From: Chryseobacterium sp. SN22
GTDB lineage: Bacteria; Bacteroidota; Bacteroidia; Flavobacteriales; Weeksellaceae
NCBI RefSeq assembly: GCF_008329705.1
Contig: NZ_VTSX01000018.1
Coordinates: forward strand, 47,540 to 111,539
Length of the DNA stretch: 64,000 nucleotides
Direction: 5' to 3'
The translations under genes were made by a program, and so were the position numbers. Below, in pieces: positions 19,631 through 27,522 of the stretch; positions within the stretch are counted from its first letter, which is position 1; each line of letters starts with the position of its first letter. The notes beneath the pieces are model-generated. The model ran no database searches. It was not told the origin of the DNA and saw nothing but the letters and a program-made list of their open reading frames with translations.

Positions 19631-21781
19631 ATGAAAAAATATATATGTATGGCAGCTATATTAGGCTGTACCATTGCGAATGCCCAACAGTCCCCGGAAA
19701 CGAATATCGAAGAAGTAGCCATCCAGGGAAGGAAAAAAATAAAGCAGGAACGCGCAGAATTTAAAAGACATGCACAATCGGTGGAAACCCTCTCTGAAGA
19801 AGAACTGAACAGAAATAATCCCGCTGCCATCGACCAGATCTTATCCACCATGCCGGGGGTGCAGGTTGATAAAAGAACGAATTTCGGAGGCCAGCGGCTG
19901 GTTGTCCGCGGTTACGGAAACGATCAGAAATTCAATAACTGGGGAGTAAAAGCCTACTGGAATAATATGCCGCTTACCAATGCCGAGGGAATCACTATTC
20001 TGGATGATGTCGATTTTGCTTACGTCAACAATGTTGAGGTGATTAAAGGGCCGGCAGCAACTATGTATGGCGGCGGAGTAGGCGGGGTAGTCCGCTTTTA
20101 CACACGTCCCGATTTTATCAAAGGAGTCAGCGTATCGGAAAATGTTTTGGCAGGTGCTTTTAAAACATTCCAGTCCCGTACGCAGCTTAATCTGGCAGAT
20201 GAAAATTATTCCGTGAATGCAGCTTACGGCCATCTTGAAACGGAGGGCTACCGGCCGAACGGAAGCGGCCTGAAAAACTTTTTTAATGTTAATGGAACGG
20301 TAAAATTGGGAAAAAATGACCAATTGAGTTTCTTTGGAAGTCAGGCTTACTCCTATGAACGGATTTCCGGACAGATTTCTTACGACGATTATTATGCAGG
20401 AATCGATAACGGGAATCTTGCTTATATTCGTAAAGATGCAGGGAATAAGATAAAATCTACCCGCGTAGGGCTGAGCAACTCGGTGAATATTCTTCCGAAT
20501 CTTAGAAATTATACCACTTTGTTTTATTACAACGGAAATATCGAAAGTGTTTCAGCAGGAGCATACGGAGTAACAAATTCACCGAATGTAGGCCTGCGTT
20601 CTACCTTTACCCTGAAAAATGAATTCAAAGATTTCGAAAACCGATTCGATTTCGGAACCGAAATTCAGAATTCGATGTCTACCACCTCAAGTTACCGTTT
20701 CACCGGATCTGTTACAAATCCTCTGGAAACCACGGGAGTTTCCGGGGCTTCCTATTTTAAATACAACAACAACCAGGCAACTTATTTTGCGATCGATTAT
20801 TTAACGTACAAACCATGGGGCGTAACTTTCCTTGCAGGGATCAGCGCCAATAAAACCAATTATGACCGGAAAGATCTGTATGCGCTTCCGGGATTGATTT
20901 CGGGTAAAAAAGATCAGTCTTTCGAAAAGCAGTATGAAACGGCATATACTCCGCATTTTGCCATACAGAAAGAATGGAAGCATCAGATTTTTAGTTTAAG
21001 CTACAGCGAGGGCTATAACGCTCCTACAGCAACTTCTTCTTTTATCAATTTTACCAACACAACCAATAATGACCTGAAGCCGGAACGCGCCAAGATGTTG
21101 GATTTCAGCGTGCATGGGCTGCTGATGGATACCAAGCTGGATTATCAGGTTTCTGTTTTCAGGATTGATTATTCAAACAAATTAACCCAACTGGCCATTC
21201 CTAATTCCAATAACCAGACTTACTGGGCAAATACGGGAAGCCAGAAAAACAGCGGTCTGGAAGTAAGCGTCGGTTATCAGTATAAAAACGATAATTCTTT
21301 TGTCAACAGAATAGTCCCTTTTGTTAATATGTCTTATTACGATGCGAAATATAAAGATTTTAAAACAAGATTATTAGGAGGAGAACAGACTTATGATCAT
21401 CAAACAGTAGTGGGTGTTCCTAGAAATAAATATGCCATCGGTCTGGATATATATACAACGCCTGGTTTTTATCTGGTAAATACCTACAACTATCTGGGCA
21501 ATGTGTATACGGATTTTGCCAATACCAATCTTGTAAAAGGTTTCGGATTGCTTAATTCTAAACTGGGTTATAGAAAATCCTTCGGCAAATTTGATCTTGA
21601 TGCTTATGTTATGGGAAATAATTTAACCAGCCAGGTTAATTATACTTTCCTTTTTTTAGGAAACAGCATCAACGATTCAGATACCGGCAGTGGTTATCCC
21701 AAGGGTGTCGCAACGGATCTCAATCCCGGACCGAACAAAGCCTATTTCTTTTACGGACTGAATCTGAAATACCGGTTCTGA
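19631..21781 (+). CDS. TonB-dependent outer-membrane receptor (siderophore/metal type)
   Basis: 716-residue outer-membrane transporter that would import a ligand using TonB energy. A signal peptide covers about residues 1-19 (ending ANAQ). A TonB-box-like stretch (NIEEVAIQG) follows. The plug domain (about 45-155) has AIDQILSTMPGVQVD, RLVVRGYG and VEVIKGPAATMYGGGVGG. The 22-strand barrel follows and ends in an aromatic Phe (LNLKYRF), the usual outer-membrane assembly signal. There is no SusD partner and no carboxypeptidase-like N-terminal extension, so this is closer to FecA-type iron or metal receptors than to SusC glycan importers. The substrate is not determined. Confidence 0.88.
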   Translation: MKKYICMAAILGCTIANAQQSPETNIEEVAIQGRKKIKQERAEFKRHAQSVETLSEEELNRNNPAAIDQILSTMPGVQVDKRTNFGGQRLVVRGYGNDQKFNNWGVKAYWNNMPLTNAEGITILDDVDFAYVNNVEVIKGPAATMYGGGVGGVVRFYTRPDFIKGVSVSENVLAGAFKTFQSRTQLNLADENYSVNAAYGHLETEGYRPNGSGLKNFFNVNGTVKLGKNDQLSFFGSQAYSYERISGQISYDDYYAGIDNGNLAYIRKDAGNKIKSTRVGLSNSVNILPNLRNYTTLFYYNGNIESVSAGAYGVTNSPNVGLRSTFTLKNEFKDFENRFDFGTEIQNSMSTTSSYRFTGSVTNPLETTGVSGASYFKYNNNQATYFAIDYLTYKPWGVTFLAGISANKTNYDRKDLYALPGLISGKKDQSFEKQYETAYTPHFAIQKEWKHQIFSLSYSEGYNAPTATSSFINFTNTTNNDLKPERAKMLDFSVHGLLMDTKLDYQVSVFRIDYSNKLTQLAIPNSNNQTYWANTGSQKNSGLEVSVGYQYKNDNSFVNRIVPFVNMSYYDAKYKDFKTRLLGGEQTYDHQTVVGVPRNKYAIGLDIYTTPGFYLVNTYNYLGNVYTDFANTNLVKGFGLLNSKLGYRKSFGKFDLDAYVMGNNLTSQVNYTFLFLGNSINDSDTGSGYPKGVATDLNPGPNKAYFFYGLNLKYRF

Positions 21782-21790
21782 TTCTCACAA

Positions 21791-21825
21791 AAAAGCTGTT
21801 TCATCCCGTGGAGCAGCTTTTTTAT
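21791..21825 (+). terminator. Intrinsic terminator after the TonB-dependent receptor
   Basis: AAAAGCTG (21791-21798) pairs with CAGCTTTT (21814-21821) across a loop of about 15 nt, followed by TTT. Confidence 0.75.
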
Positions 21826-21934
21826 TAAATCCCCGGTTCTTTGCTCCTGTCATGTTTTTAATGACCAATCCATACATAAACAAAATAATAATGCTGATAA
21901 ATTAAAAAAATAACATCCACATTTTACAATTTTA

Positions 21935-21942
21935 TATCTTTG
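21935..21942 (+). promoter_or_regulatory. -7 box of the Crp/Fnr regulator gene
   Basis: TATCTTTG fits TAnnTTTG, 24 nt upstream of the ATG. No good -33 box is present. Confidence 0.5.
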
Positions 21943-21965
21943 CTTTTAAATATGATACAACAGAT

Positions 21966-22616
21966 ATGATGACTAATCAATTTATTATTAATAAATTCGG
22001 CTTTATGGGTGGTGATTTCATAAAGGAACTCGATCAGCATGCCATAATGACTCAAATTAAAGCCAAGACCGAAATTGTAAGGGAAGGGCAGAAGAATAAA
22101 TTTGTTCCGTTTCTCATCAACGGATCCATCAGGGTTTTTACATTGAATGACGGCCGCGAACTTGTCTATTATTACATCCGGAGAAACGACAGTTGCATGA
22201 TGACATTTTCTTCCATTTTTACCGATTACACCAGCCGCGTATATGCCGTTGCTGAAGAAGATTCCGAAATCATGCTGATCCCTGTTTCCATAATCCACGA
22301 ATGGCTGATCCGTTTTCCAGAAATCAATAAAGTATTCTATCAAGAATACGACAAAAGGTTTTCCGATGTCATGAGCATGGTGAATGATGCCGTATTCCAC
22401 CGGTTGGATAAACGGGTACTGAACTATGTCCGTCAGCAGATCTCTGTTACCGGTAACAATCCGGTACGACTTACCCACCGGGAAATTGCAGGAAATCTGG
22501 GAACATCGAGAGAAGTAATCAGCCGGGTATTAAAAAAAATGGAGAATGAAGGTGAGCTCGTTCAGACCAAAGAAGGCATAAAAATTCCTGTAAATGAAAA
22601 TGTTAGACAGGGCTAA
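21966..22616 (+). CDS. Crp/Fnr-family transcription regulator
   Basis: 216 residues. An N-terminal cyclic-nucleotide-binding-type beta-barrel (about 20-115) is followed by a dimerisation helix and a C-terminal winged helix-turn-helix (about 150-210). The recognition helix SREVISRVLKKM keeps Arg, Glu and Arg at the positions that read GTGA half-sites in E. coli CRP. It does not have the Val-Glu-x-x-Ser-Arg form of FNR. The sensor domain lacks the cAMP-pocket arginine motif and the N-terminal Cys cluster of FNR. Its ligand therefore cannot be read from sequence. A matching GTGA-N6-TCAC dyad lies upstream of the next operon, which it probably activates. ATG 21969 is an equally possible start. 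Confidence 0.9.
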   Translation: MMTNQFIINKFGFMGGDFIKELDQHAIMTQIKAKTEIVREGQKNKFVPFLINGSIRVFTLNDGRELVYYYIRRNDSCMMTFSSIFTDYTSRVYAVAEEDSEIMLIPVSIIHEWLIRFPEINKVFYQEYDKRFSDVMSMVNDAVFHRLDKRVLNYVRQQISVTGNNPVRLTHREIAGNLGTSREVISRVLKKMENEGELVQTKEGIKIPVNENVRQG

Positions 22617-22668
22617 TACTTTTTATTAAATAATATTAATAGTCTTATTGATAAAAACAGTCCGGTCG

Positions 22669-22682
22669 GTGACTTTTATCAC
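22669..22682 (+). promoter_or_regulatory. Predicted Crp/Fnr operator
   Basis: GTGA (22669-22672), 6 nt, TCAC (22679-22682): the half-site and spacing of the CRP consensus TGTGA-N6-TCACA. Its centre is about 41.5 nt before the transcription start predicted from the -7 box at 22706-22713. That is the classical class II activator position. Confidence 0.65.
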
Positions 22683-22705
22683 GCAATTTTCGCTTTTTAA
22701 GTTTC

Positions 22706-22713
22706 TAAGTTTG
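22706..22713 (+). promoter_or_regulatory. -7 box of the exported redox operon
   Basis: TAAGTTTG is a perfect TAnnTTTG. There is no TTTG at the -33 position; that space is next to the predicted operator, as expected for an activator-dependent promoter. Confidence 0.6.
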
Positions 22714-22738
22714 TCTTACTAATTTTTTAATAATAGGT

Positions 22739-23584
22739 ATGACAAAAACACTCCTCTTTTTGTCGATGTTCATCACAGGTTCCGCCTTTGCACAGGACGA
22801 TCTGTTGAAAGATATCGACACCATTCAAACCAAAACTCCGGATACGGAACAACCTGCATTCAAAGCGCTCCAGATCGTTACCGGACAATCGACCAAACTT
22901 CCGGCAAATAACGAGTGGTACATTGTGGTCGCCCACCGTTTCGGGGATGTGAGCAAAGGGTTCAAAGACTTTTTCGGATTAGATGATGCTTCTACCAAAC
23001 TTGGGGTTATTTATGGAGTTACGGAAGGTATTTCCGTAAGCTTTTCGCGCGAGACCAACCTTAAAACTTTTGAAGGTGCCGTAAAATATAAGCTTGTAAA
23101 ACAAGGCGAAAGTTTTCCGGTAGACATTGCCGGATATAATGTAATGGCAGTGAATACAGCCCTGAGTAAGGACAGTTACCCGCATCTTCAGTTCGGCGAC
23201 AGGCTTTCCTATCTTACCCAGGCTTTGATCTCGCGGAGATTCAACGATAAATTTTCATTGCAGCTGACGCCGTCGTATGTTCACAAGAACCTTTACGAAC
23301 CGATGATTGAAGATAAAAATCAGTTTCTTACAGGTTTGGGCGGCCGTTATAAAATCTCCAAAAGGATTTCCATCAATGCTGAATATTTTGTGAATTTTGA
23401 CAGCCACAGTTTCTACAAGAACCCACTTTCATTAGGGATGGATATAGAAACCGGGGGACACGTGTTCCAGCTTTTATTCACCAATTCCCAGCTTAATTCC
23501 GACATTGGTTATCTTACCAACGCGGCAGGAAAATGGGATAAAGGACAGATTTTCTTCGGGTTTAATCTTTACAGAGTATTTTAA
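22739..23584 (+). CDS. DUF5777-type outer-membrane beta-barrel protein
   Basis: 281 residues with a signal peptide (1-18, ending AFAQ). The remainder is an amphipathic beta-strand pattern with WYIVVAHRFGDVSKGFKDFFGLDDASTK near residues 60-85 and an aromatic C-terminus (FGFNLYRVF), as expected of an outer-membrane barrel. The RFG...FFGLDDAS segment is typical of the DUF5777 family. Function is not known. It is the first gene of a five-gene operon (gaps 3, 10, -4 and 3 nt) and lies directly after a predicted Crp/Fnr-controlled promoter. A role as a pore or anchor for the heme proteins encoded next is an inference. Confidence 0.8.
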   Translation: MTKTLLFLSMFITGSAFAQDDLLKDIDTIQTKTPDTEQPAFKALQIVTGQSTKLPANNEWYIVVAHRFGDVSKGFKDFFGLDDASTKLGVIYGVTEGISVSFSRETNLKTFEGAVKYKLVKQGESFPVDIAGYNVMAVNTALSKDSYPHLQFGDRLSYLTQALISRRFNDKFSLQLTPSYVHKNLYEPMIEDKNQFLTGLGGRYKISKRISINAEYFVNFDSHSFYKNPLSLGMDIETGGHVFQLLFTNSQLNSDIGYLTNAAGKWDKGQIFFGFNLYRVF

Positions 23585-23587
23585 AGT

Positions 23588-23926
23588 ATGAAAAAAATAA
23601 TATTTACCCTTTCATCGGCTGTTCTGCTGACGGCATGTGAGAGCAGGACCTATGAAGAGATTTCGGATAATACGCCGATTACACAGGTCGTAACCTACAA
23701 TAAGGATGTGAAAGCGATTATGGATGCCAATTGCATAAGCTGCCATTCGCCGGGACCGAAGGACCTTACGAATTATACCCAGGTTAAAACCAACATAAAC
23801 AATATCATCGACAGGATAAGCCGTGCCAACGGAGATCCACTGAAAATGCCGCAGGGCGGAAGTCTGTCTCCGGCGCAAATCAATATCATCAACAAATGGA
23901 AAGCCGACGGCCTTCTTGAAAACTAA
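23588..23926 (+). CDS. c-type cytochrome lipoprotein
   Basis: 112 residues. The signal ends in a lipobox-type Cys17 (LLTAC), which would tether the protein to a membrane. Covalent heme attachment is indicated by C49-I-S-C52-H53 in KAIMDANCISCHSPGP. The likely axial Met is M87 in LKMPQGG. The protein ends SPAQINIINKWKADGLLEN, typical of the small cytochrome domains on Bacteroidota membrane proteins. It would carry electrons in the periplasm or at the cell surface. It starts 3 nt after the DUF5777 gene and is followed by yceI. Confidence 0.87.
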   Translation: MKKIIFTLSSAVLLTACESRTYEEISDNTPITQVVTYNKDVKAIMDANCISCHSPGPKDLTNYTQVKTNINNIIDRISRANGDPLKMPQGGSLSPAQINIINKWKADGLLEN

Positions 23927-23936
23927 ATCCGTTCTT

Positions 23937-24482
23937 ATGAAAAAGCTTATTTTAATTACGGCTGCCTTACTTTTTGCCAATTTTACCTTGGCGCAGAAAT
24001 ATGTGGCGAAAACAGGAAAAGTATCATTTGAAGCATCTGTGCCTTTATTTGAAGACGTTTTTGCACAGGATGACAATAACGTAGCGGTGATCAATGCAGA
24101 TACCGGTGAATTTGCTTCGGTTTCCAACGTCAAGAATTTCCATTTCAAAACGAAATTGATGGAAGAACACTTTAACGAAAGCTATGCGGAAACGGCAAAA
24201 TACCCTAAGACGACATTCAAAGGAAAGATTGTGAATTTTGATAAATCCAAGCTTTCTTCCTCTCCTCAGAAATATACGGTTCAGGGAACCCTGAATTTCC
24301 ACGGGGTTGATAAAGCATACAATTCTACGGCTTCCGTCTATGCCAAAGACGGAAGAATATACATGGCCGGAGGATTTGTGGTAAGGCCGGCCGATCATAA
24401 AGTAACCATCCCGAAAATGGTCACCAAAAAAATAGCCGAAAGTGTAAATGTTCAATACAGCTATGCCTTTTCAAAACAATGA
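23937..24482 (+). CDS. YceI-family periplasmic lipocalin-like protein
   Basis: 181 residues from ATG 23937, chosen because it starts a complete signal peptide (KKLILITAALLFANFTLAQ). The frame is open 21 nt further upstream into the previous gene. The body matches the YceI beta-barrel: KVSFEASVPLFEDVFA, then NFHFKTKLMEEHFNE, YPKTTFKGKI, VQGTLNFHGVDK and the C-terminal VQYSYAFSKQ. YceI proteins bind isoprenoid or amphiphilic ligands in the periplasm, and some bind quinone-like molecules. Its place directly after a cytochrome supports a redox or lipid-electron-carrier role, which is inference. Confidence 0.88.
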   Translation: MKKLILITAALLFANFTLAQKYVAKTGKVSFEASVPLFEDVFAQDDNNVAVINADTGEFASVSNVKNFHFKTKLMEEHFNESYAETAKYPKTTFKGKIVNFDKSKLSSSPQKYTVQGTLNFHGVDKAYNSTASVYAKDGRIYMAGGFVVRPADHKVTIPKMVTKKIAESVNVQYSYAFSKQ

Positions 24483-25006
24483 AAACGATCATTTTATTCT
24501 TAAGCCTGTTCCTGAGTATGGCATTCGTGTCTGCTCAGGAAAAAGCAAAATCCATTTATGATATTGCCAGAAGCGGGACGGTTGACGAAGTAAAAGAGCT
24601 GATGAAGCAAAACCCGGACATCATCAACCAGACCAACGACAGCGGCTTTTCACCGCTTATTCTTGCCTGCTACAGGGGGAACGTTGAGGTTGCTAAATTT
24701 TTGATGGATCATGTGAAAGACATTAATTACAAAAGCCCGGAAGGAACGGCGTTATCGGGACTTTCTGTAAAATACAACAAAGAGCTGGCAGGGTATCTTC
24801 TCAGCAAAGGGGCCAATCCGGATATTGCAGATGCTTCCGGAGCCACACCTCTGTTCTGGGCCGTAAAATTCGGTAATAAGGAAATGACGGAATTGCTGCT
24901 GAAGCACAAAGCCGATAAAGCCATAAAGGATGCTCAGGGAATGACGCCTTTTGAATATGCATTACAGACAAACAATAAAGAAATTATTAATCTGCTTAAA
25001 AATTAA
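24479..25006 (+). CDS. Exported ankyrin-repeat protein
   Basis: 175 residues. Signal peptide 1-19 (ending VSAQ), then about four ankyrin repeats (about 25-170) with consensus pieces GFSPLILACYRGNVEVAKFLM, GATPLFWAVKFGNKEMTELLL and GMTPFEYALQTNNKEIINLL. Ankyrin repeats bind partner proteins. Periplasmic ankyrin proteins are known next to heme catalases, for example AnkB with KatB in Pseudomonas. The start codon overlaps the yceI stop as ATGA, so the two are translationally coupled. The likely partner is one of the exported heme proteins of this operon. Confidence 0.88.
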   Translation: MKTIILFLSLFLSMAFVSAQEKAKSIYDIARSGTVDEVKELMKQNPDIINQTNDSGFSPLILACYRGNVEVAKFLMDHVKDINYKSPEGTALSGLSVKYNKELAGYLLSKGANPDIADASGATPLFWAVKFGNKEMTELLLKHKADKAIKDAQGMTPFEYALQTNNKEIINLLKN

Positions 25007-25009
25007 CGA

Positions 25010-25759
25010 ATGAAAAAAGTTTTACTTACTTTATCCATGGCTGCGGCTTCATTACTGAGCGCGCAGTTTTATTCCTCAGGGGTAGTCAATCTCCCCGCCG
25101 CGGGAATGACGGTGAAATTGGATACCAATGCCACGACGGTTACCATTACGCTGACCGGTGACAGCAATTCGATGCTGGGGATAGGCTTTGGAAATGTAGG
25201 GATGGCATCCGGATCAGACGGGTTTATTTACAATTCCTCTGCAAACCGGGATTACACATTTGCCGGTTATACCGCGCCTACAGCTGATGCATCCCAGGAC
25301 TGGACCCAGACTTCGAATACAGTTTCCGGAAGTACCCGAACGGTTGTCGCCACACGCTCCCTTACAGGAGGATCAGGTGATTTCGCTATTCAGAATGCAC
25401 CGGGAAGCATCAATATTTTCTATGCAAGAACCGGCGGCAGCCAGGCCATCGCTTATCATGCCGCAGGTACGAGAGGCCTCACAACCCTTACCATGGGATC
25501 TGTTCTGGCAACAGGGGAAGCAGCGGCGGAACCTAAAAAAGTGGTGCTTTATCCGAATCCTGCCAAAGAGGCCTTTACCTTTAAAAACGTAGAGAAAATA
25601 AAGAATATTGATATTTACGAAGCGACGGGAAGAAAAGTGAGGGCCCTAAAAATAGAGGGAAAAGAAGTAAATATTTCCGAACTGAAATCCGGGAATTACT
25701 ATCTGGAAATTACTTTAAAAGACGGTTCTACCGTTTTCGAACAGCTGATCAAACAATAA
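25010..25759 (+). CDS. DOMON-like protein with T9SS sorting domain
   Basis: 249 residues. A signal peptide (1-19, ending LLSAQ) is followed by a DOMON-like beta-sandwich (about 20-165): VTITLTGDSNSMLGIGFGNVG, then DWTQTSNTVSGSTRTVVATR and ..AYHAAGTRG. In DOMON proteins these regions carry the Met and His that bind heme b or sugars. Here Met in SMLGIGFG and His in YHAAGTRG are candidates. The last 70 residues are a T9SS type A tail (VVLYPNPAKEAF, DIYEATGRKV, GNYYLEI), so the protein is exported to the surface. It ends the operon, followed by a terminator. The DOMON call is based on motif pattern. Confidence 0.72.
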   Translation: MKKVLLTLSMAAASLLSAQFYSSGVVNLPAAGMTVKLDTNATTVTITLTGDSNSMLGIGFGNVGMASGSDGFIYNSSANRDYTFAGYTAPTADASQDWTQTSNTVSGSTRTVVATRSLTGGSGDFAIQNAPGSINIFYARTGGSQAIAYHAAGTRGLTTLTMGSVLATGEAAAEPKKVVLYPNPAKEAFTFKNVEKIKNIDIYEATGRKVRALKIEGKEVNISELKSGNYYLEITLKDGSTVFEQLIKQ

Positions 25760-25766
25760 GCAAAAG

Positions 25767-25789
25767 GCCACTGAAAAGTGGCTTTTTTT
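25767..25789 (+). terminator. Intrinsic terminator of the exported redox operon
   Basis: GCCACT (25767-25772), GAAA loop, AGTGGC (25777-25782), then TTTTTTT. Confidence 0.9.
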
Positions 25790-25838
25790 ATTATAACCGG
25801 TAACAAAGCTTTAATGTTTTTTTAACCGGCTAAATTTT

Positions 25839-25866
25839 CCTGTGAAAAACAGGGAGACTACCTTTG
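25839..25866 (+). promoter_or_regulatory. Promoter region of the phosphodiesterase gene
   Basis: TACCTTTG at 25859-25866 fits TAnnTTTG, 15 nt before the ATG. Just upstream is a perfect dyad, CCTGT (25839-25843), GAAAA, ACAGG (25849-25853), in the spacer between -33 and -7, where a repressor could bind. The dyad's role is inference. Confidence 0.5.
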
Positions 25867-25881
25867 CAGAAAATTTAAGCA

Positions 25882-27162
25882 ATGAAACAAGGGGTATTAT
25901 TTATAATGCTGATTTTTTCACTGGCGGTTTCAGCGCAGAAAGCAAGTGCTGATACGGCTCAGGTTGTCGTCCCAAACCGGTACAACAGTGTGGAAGCGCA
26001 GGCCAGACCGTATGTCATCATGATTTCCACCGATGGATTCCGCTATGATTATGCTGAAAAATACCACGCGGAAAACCTTCTGAAATATGCTGCGGAAGGA
26101 GTACGGGCAAAAGATATGCTGCCAAGCTATCCGAGCATTACCTTTCCGAACCACTGGACATTAATTACCGGCCTGTATCCTTCCCACCACGGCCTTATCG
26201 ACAATTATTTCTACGATTATAAGCGGAAGGAAAATTACGAAGCGAGCAGCAGGAAGACTGCGGAAGACGGAAGCTGGTACGGCGGAACTCCGCTGTGGAC
26301 ACTGGCCGAAAAACAGGGCTTGGTTTCCGCTTCCATGATGTGGGTAGGATCCGCAAGCGATGCCGGAGGAAAACGGCCTGCCTACTATTACCCTTACCAC
26401 GAAAAATTTTCACCTTCGGAAAAGGTAGATAAAGTAATCAACTGGCTGAAGCTGCCGGTGGACCAAAGACCGCATTTTATCGCCCTGTATTTTCCGGAAG
26501 TGGATGCGTCCGGCCATCATTTCGGGCCCGATTCCAGAGAAACCGGAGAAGCAGTACATTTAGTGGATCAGGCTATTGGCAATCTGGTTCGCAAGGTAAA
26601 TGATCTGGGACTGAAAAATGTAAATTTTGTCTTTGTCTCAGACCACGGCATGATCAAAGTAGACGGAGAATATCCTCTGGAAATTCCTTCTTTGTTACTG
26701 GATAAAAATAAATTCGATTACTACAATTCCCAGACAATTCTGAGGGTTTATGTTAAAGATCCGGTGGATATCAGGAAGACGTATAAACAACTGAAAAAAG
26801 AGAAAACCGGAGATTATGAGGTTTATCTGGATAAAAAGTTCCCTGAATATCTTCATTTCGCCACAAAGGATGACCGTTACAACAGAATCGGGCAGATTAT
26901 ACTGATCCCGAAAGCACCGAAAATATTTCTCGAAAAAGGAAAGAAGGGTCCGGTAGGAAAACACGGTTACGATCCACGTACGGTTCCTGAGATGAAAGCC
27001 ACTTTCTTTGCCTGGGGCCCGGAATTTAAAAATAATCTGAAAATCGGTGAATTCCAGAATATAAACGTATACCCGCTGGTTGCCGATATTCTAGGATTAA
27101 AAATCGATCACCCAATCGACGGAAAACTGAAAGTACTGAAAAGAATACTGAAGAAGAATTAA
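25882..27162 (+). CDS. Ectonucleotide pyrophosphatase/phosphodiesterase
   Basis: 426-residue exported enzyme of the alkaline phosphatase superfamily that hydrolyses phosphodiester or pyrophosphate bonds in nucleotides or their derivatives. Signal peptide 1-18 (ending AVSAQ). The two-zinc site is visible: Asp51 in MISTDGFR, the nucleophile Thr87 in PSITFPNHWTLITGLYPS, Asp and His in FPEVDASGHHFGP, Asp-His in VSDHGM and the last His in GKHGYD. Length is typical of bacterial NPP enzymes. It is transcribed alone from a TAnnTTTG promoter. It would work in the periplasm or at the outer face, and the physiological substrate is unknown. Confidence 0.9.
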   Translation: MKQGVLFIMLIFSLAVSAQKASADTAQVVVPNRYNSVEAQARPYVIMISTDGFRYDYAEKYHAENLLKYAAEGVRAKDMLPSYPSITFPNHWTLITGLYPSHHGLIDNYFYDYKRKENYEASSRKTAEDGSWYGGTPLWTLAEKQGLVSASMMWVGSASDAGGKRPAYYYPYHEKFSPSEKVDKVINWLKLPVDQRPHFIALYFPEVDASGHHFGPDSRETGEAVHLVDQAIGNLVRKVNDLGLKNVNFVFVSDHGMIKVDGEYPLEIPSLLLDKNKFDYYNSQTILRVYVKDPVDIRKTYKQLKKEKTGDYEVYLDKKFPEYLHFATKDDRYNRIGQIILIPKAPKIFLEKGKKGPVGKHGYDPRTVPEMKATFFAWGPEFKNNLKIGEFQNINVYPLVADILGLKIDHPIDGKLKVLKRILKKN

Positions 27163-27471
27163 TAATGTAAGAATGTATTTAATGGTATCATCAATACTTA
27201 AATTAATCTTAGCGTGAATTCAGCCGTATTGATTTATTTTCAATAGTTTATTTAAATGGAAGTTGTAGTTCAGGTTGGTGGGTCAGAATTTTAATGAGGT
27301 TTCTGTTGATAAGTAACAACGATTTAATTAATACCTTTCATAGCAATGCTGACAAAAGAAACTTCCGGGACCCTGCTTCCTTATTCAGCCTATTAATCTG
27401 ATTTCTACTCTGGGCCCACGTTGTTCTTACTCTAAACTCTGCCTCTACCTTAATCTGAACCTCAGCCTCAA
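27163..27471. other. Intergenic region between the phosphodiesterase and alcohol dehydrogenase genes
   Basis: About 310 nt between convergent genes, with no gene apparent. The last 100 nt show a CTCTACCTTAATCTGAACCTCAG-like pattern of irregular hexamer repeats, as often seen in Flavobacteriia spacers. A terminator for the minus-strand gene follows. Confidence 0.4.
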
Positions 27472-27506
27472 AACAAAAAGCTCCCCGGAACCGAAGAGCT
27501 TTTGTT
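27472..27506 (-). terminator. Intrinsic terminator of the alcohol dehydrogenase gene
   Basis: AACAAAAAGCTC (27472-27483) and GAGCTTTTGTT (27496-27506) pair with one bulged A. Read on the minus strand, the stem is followed by a T-rich stretch. Confidence 0.75.
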
Positions 27507-27522
27507 GAAAATATATGAAGAT

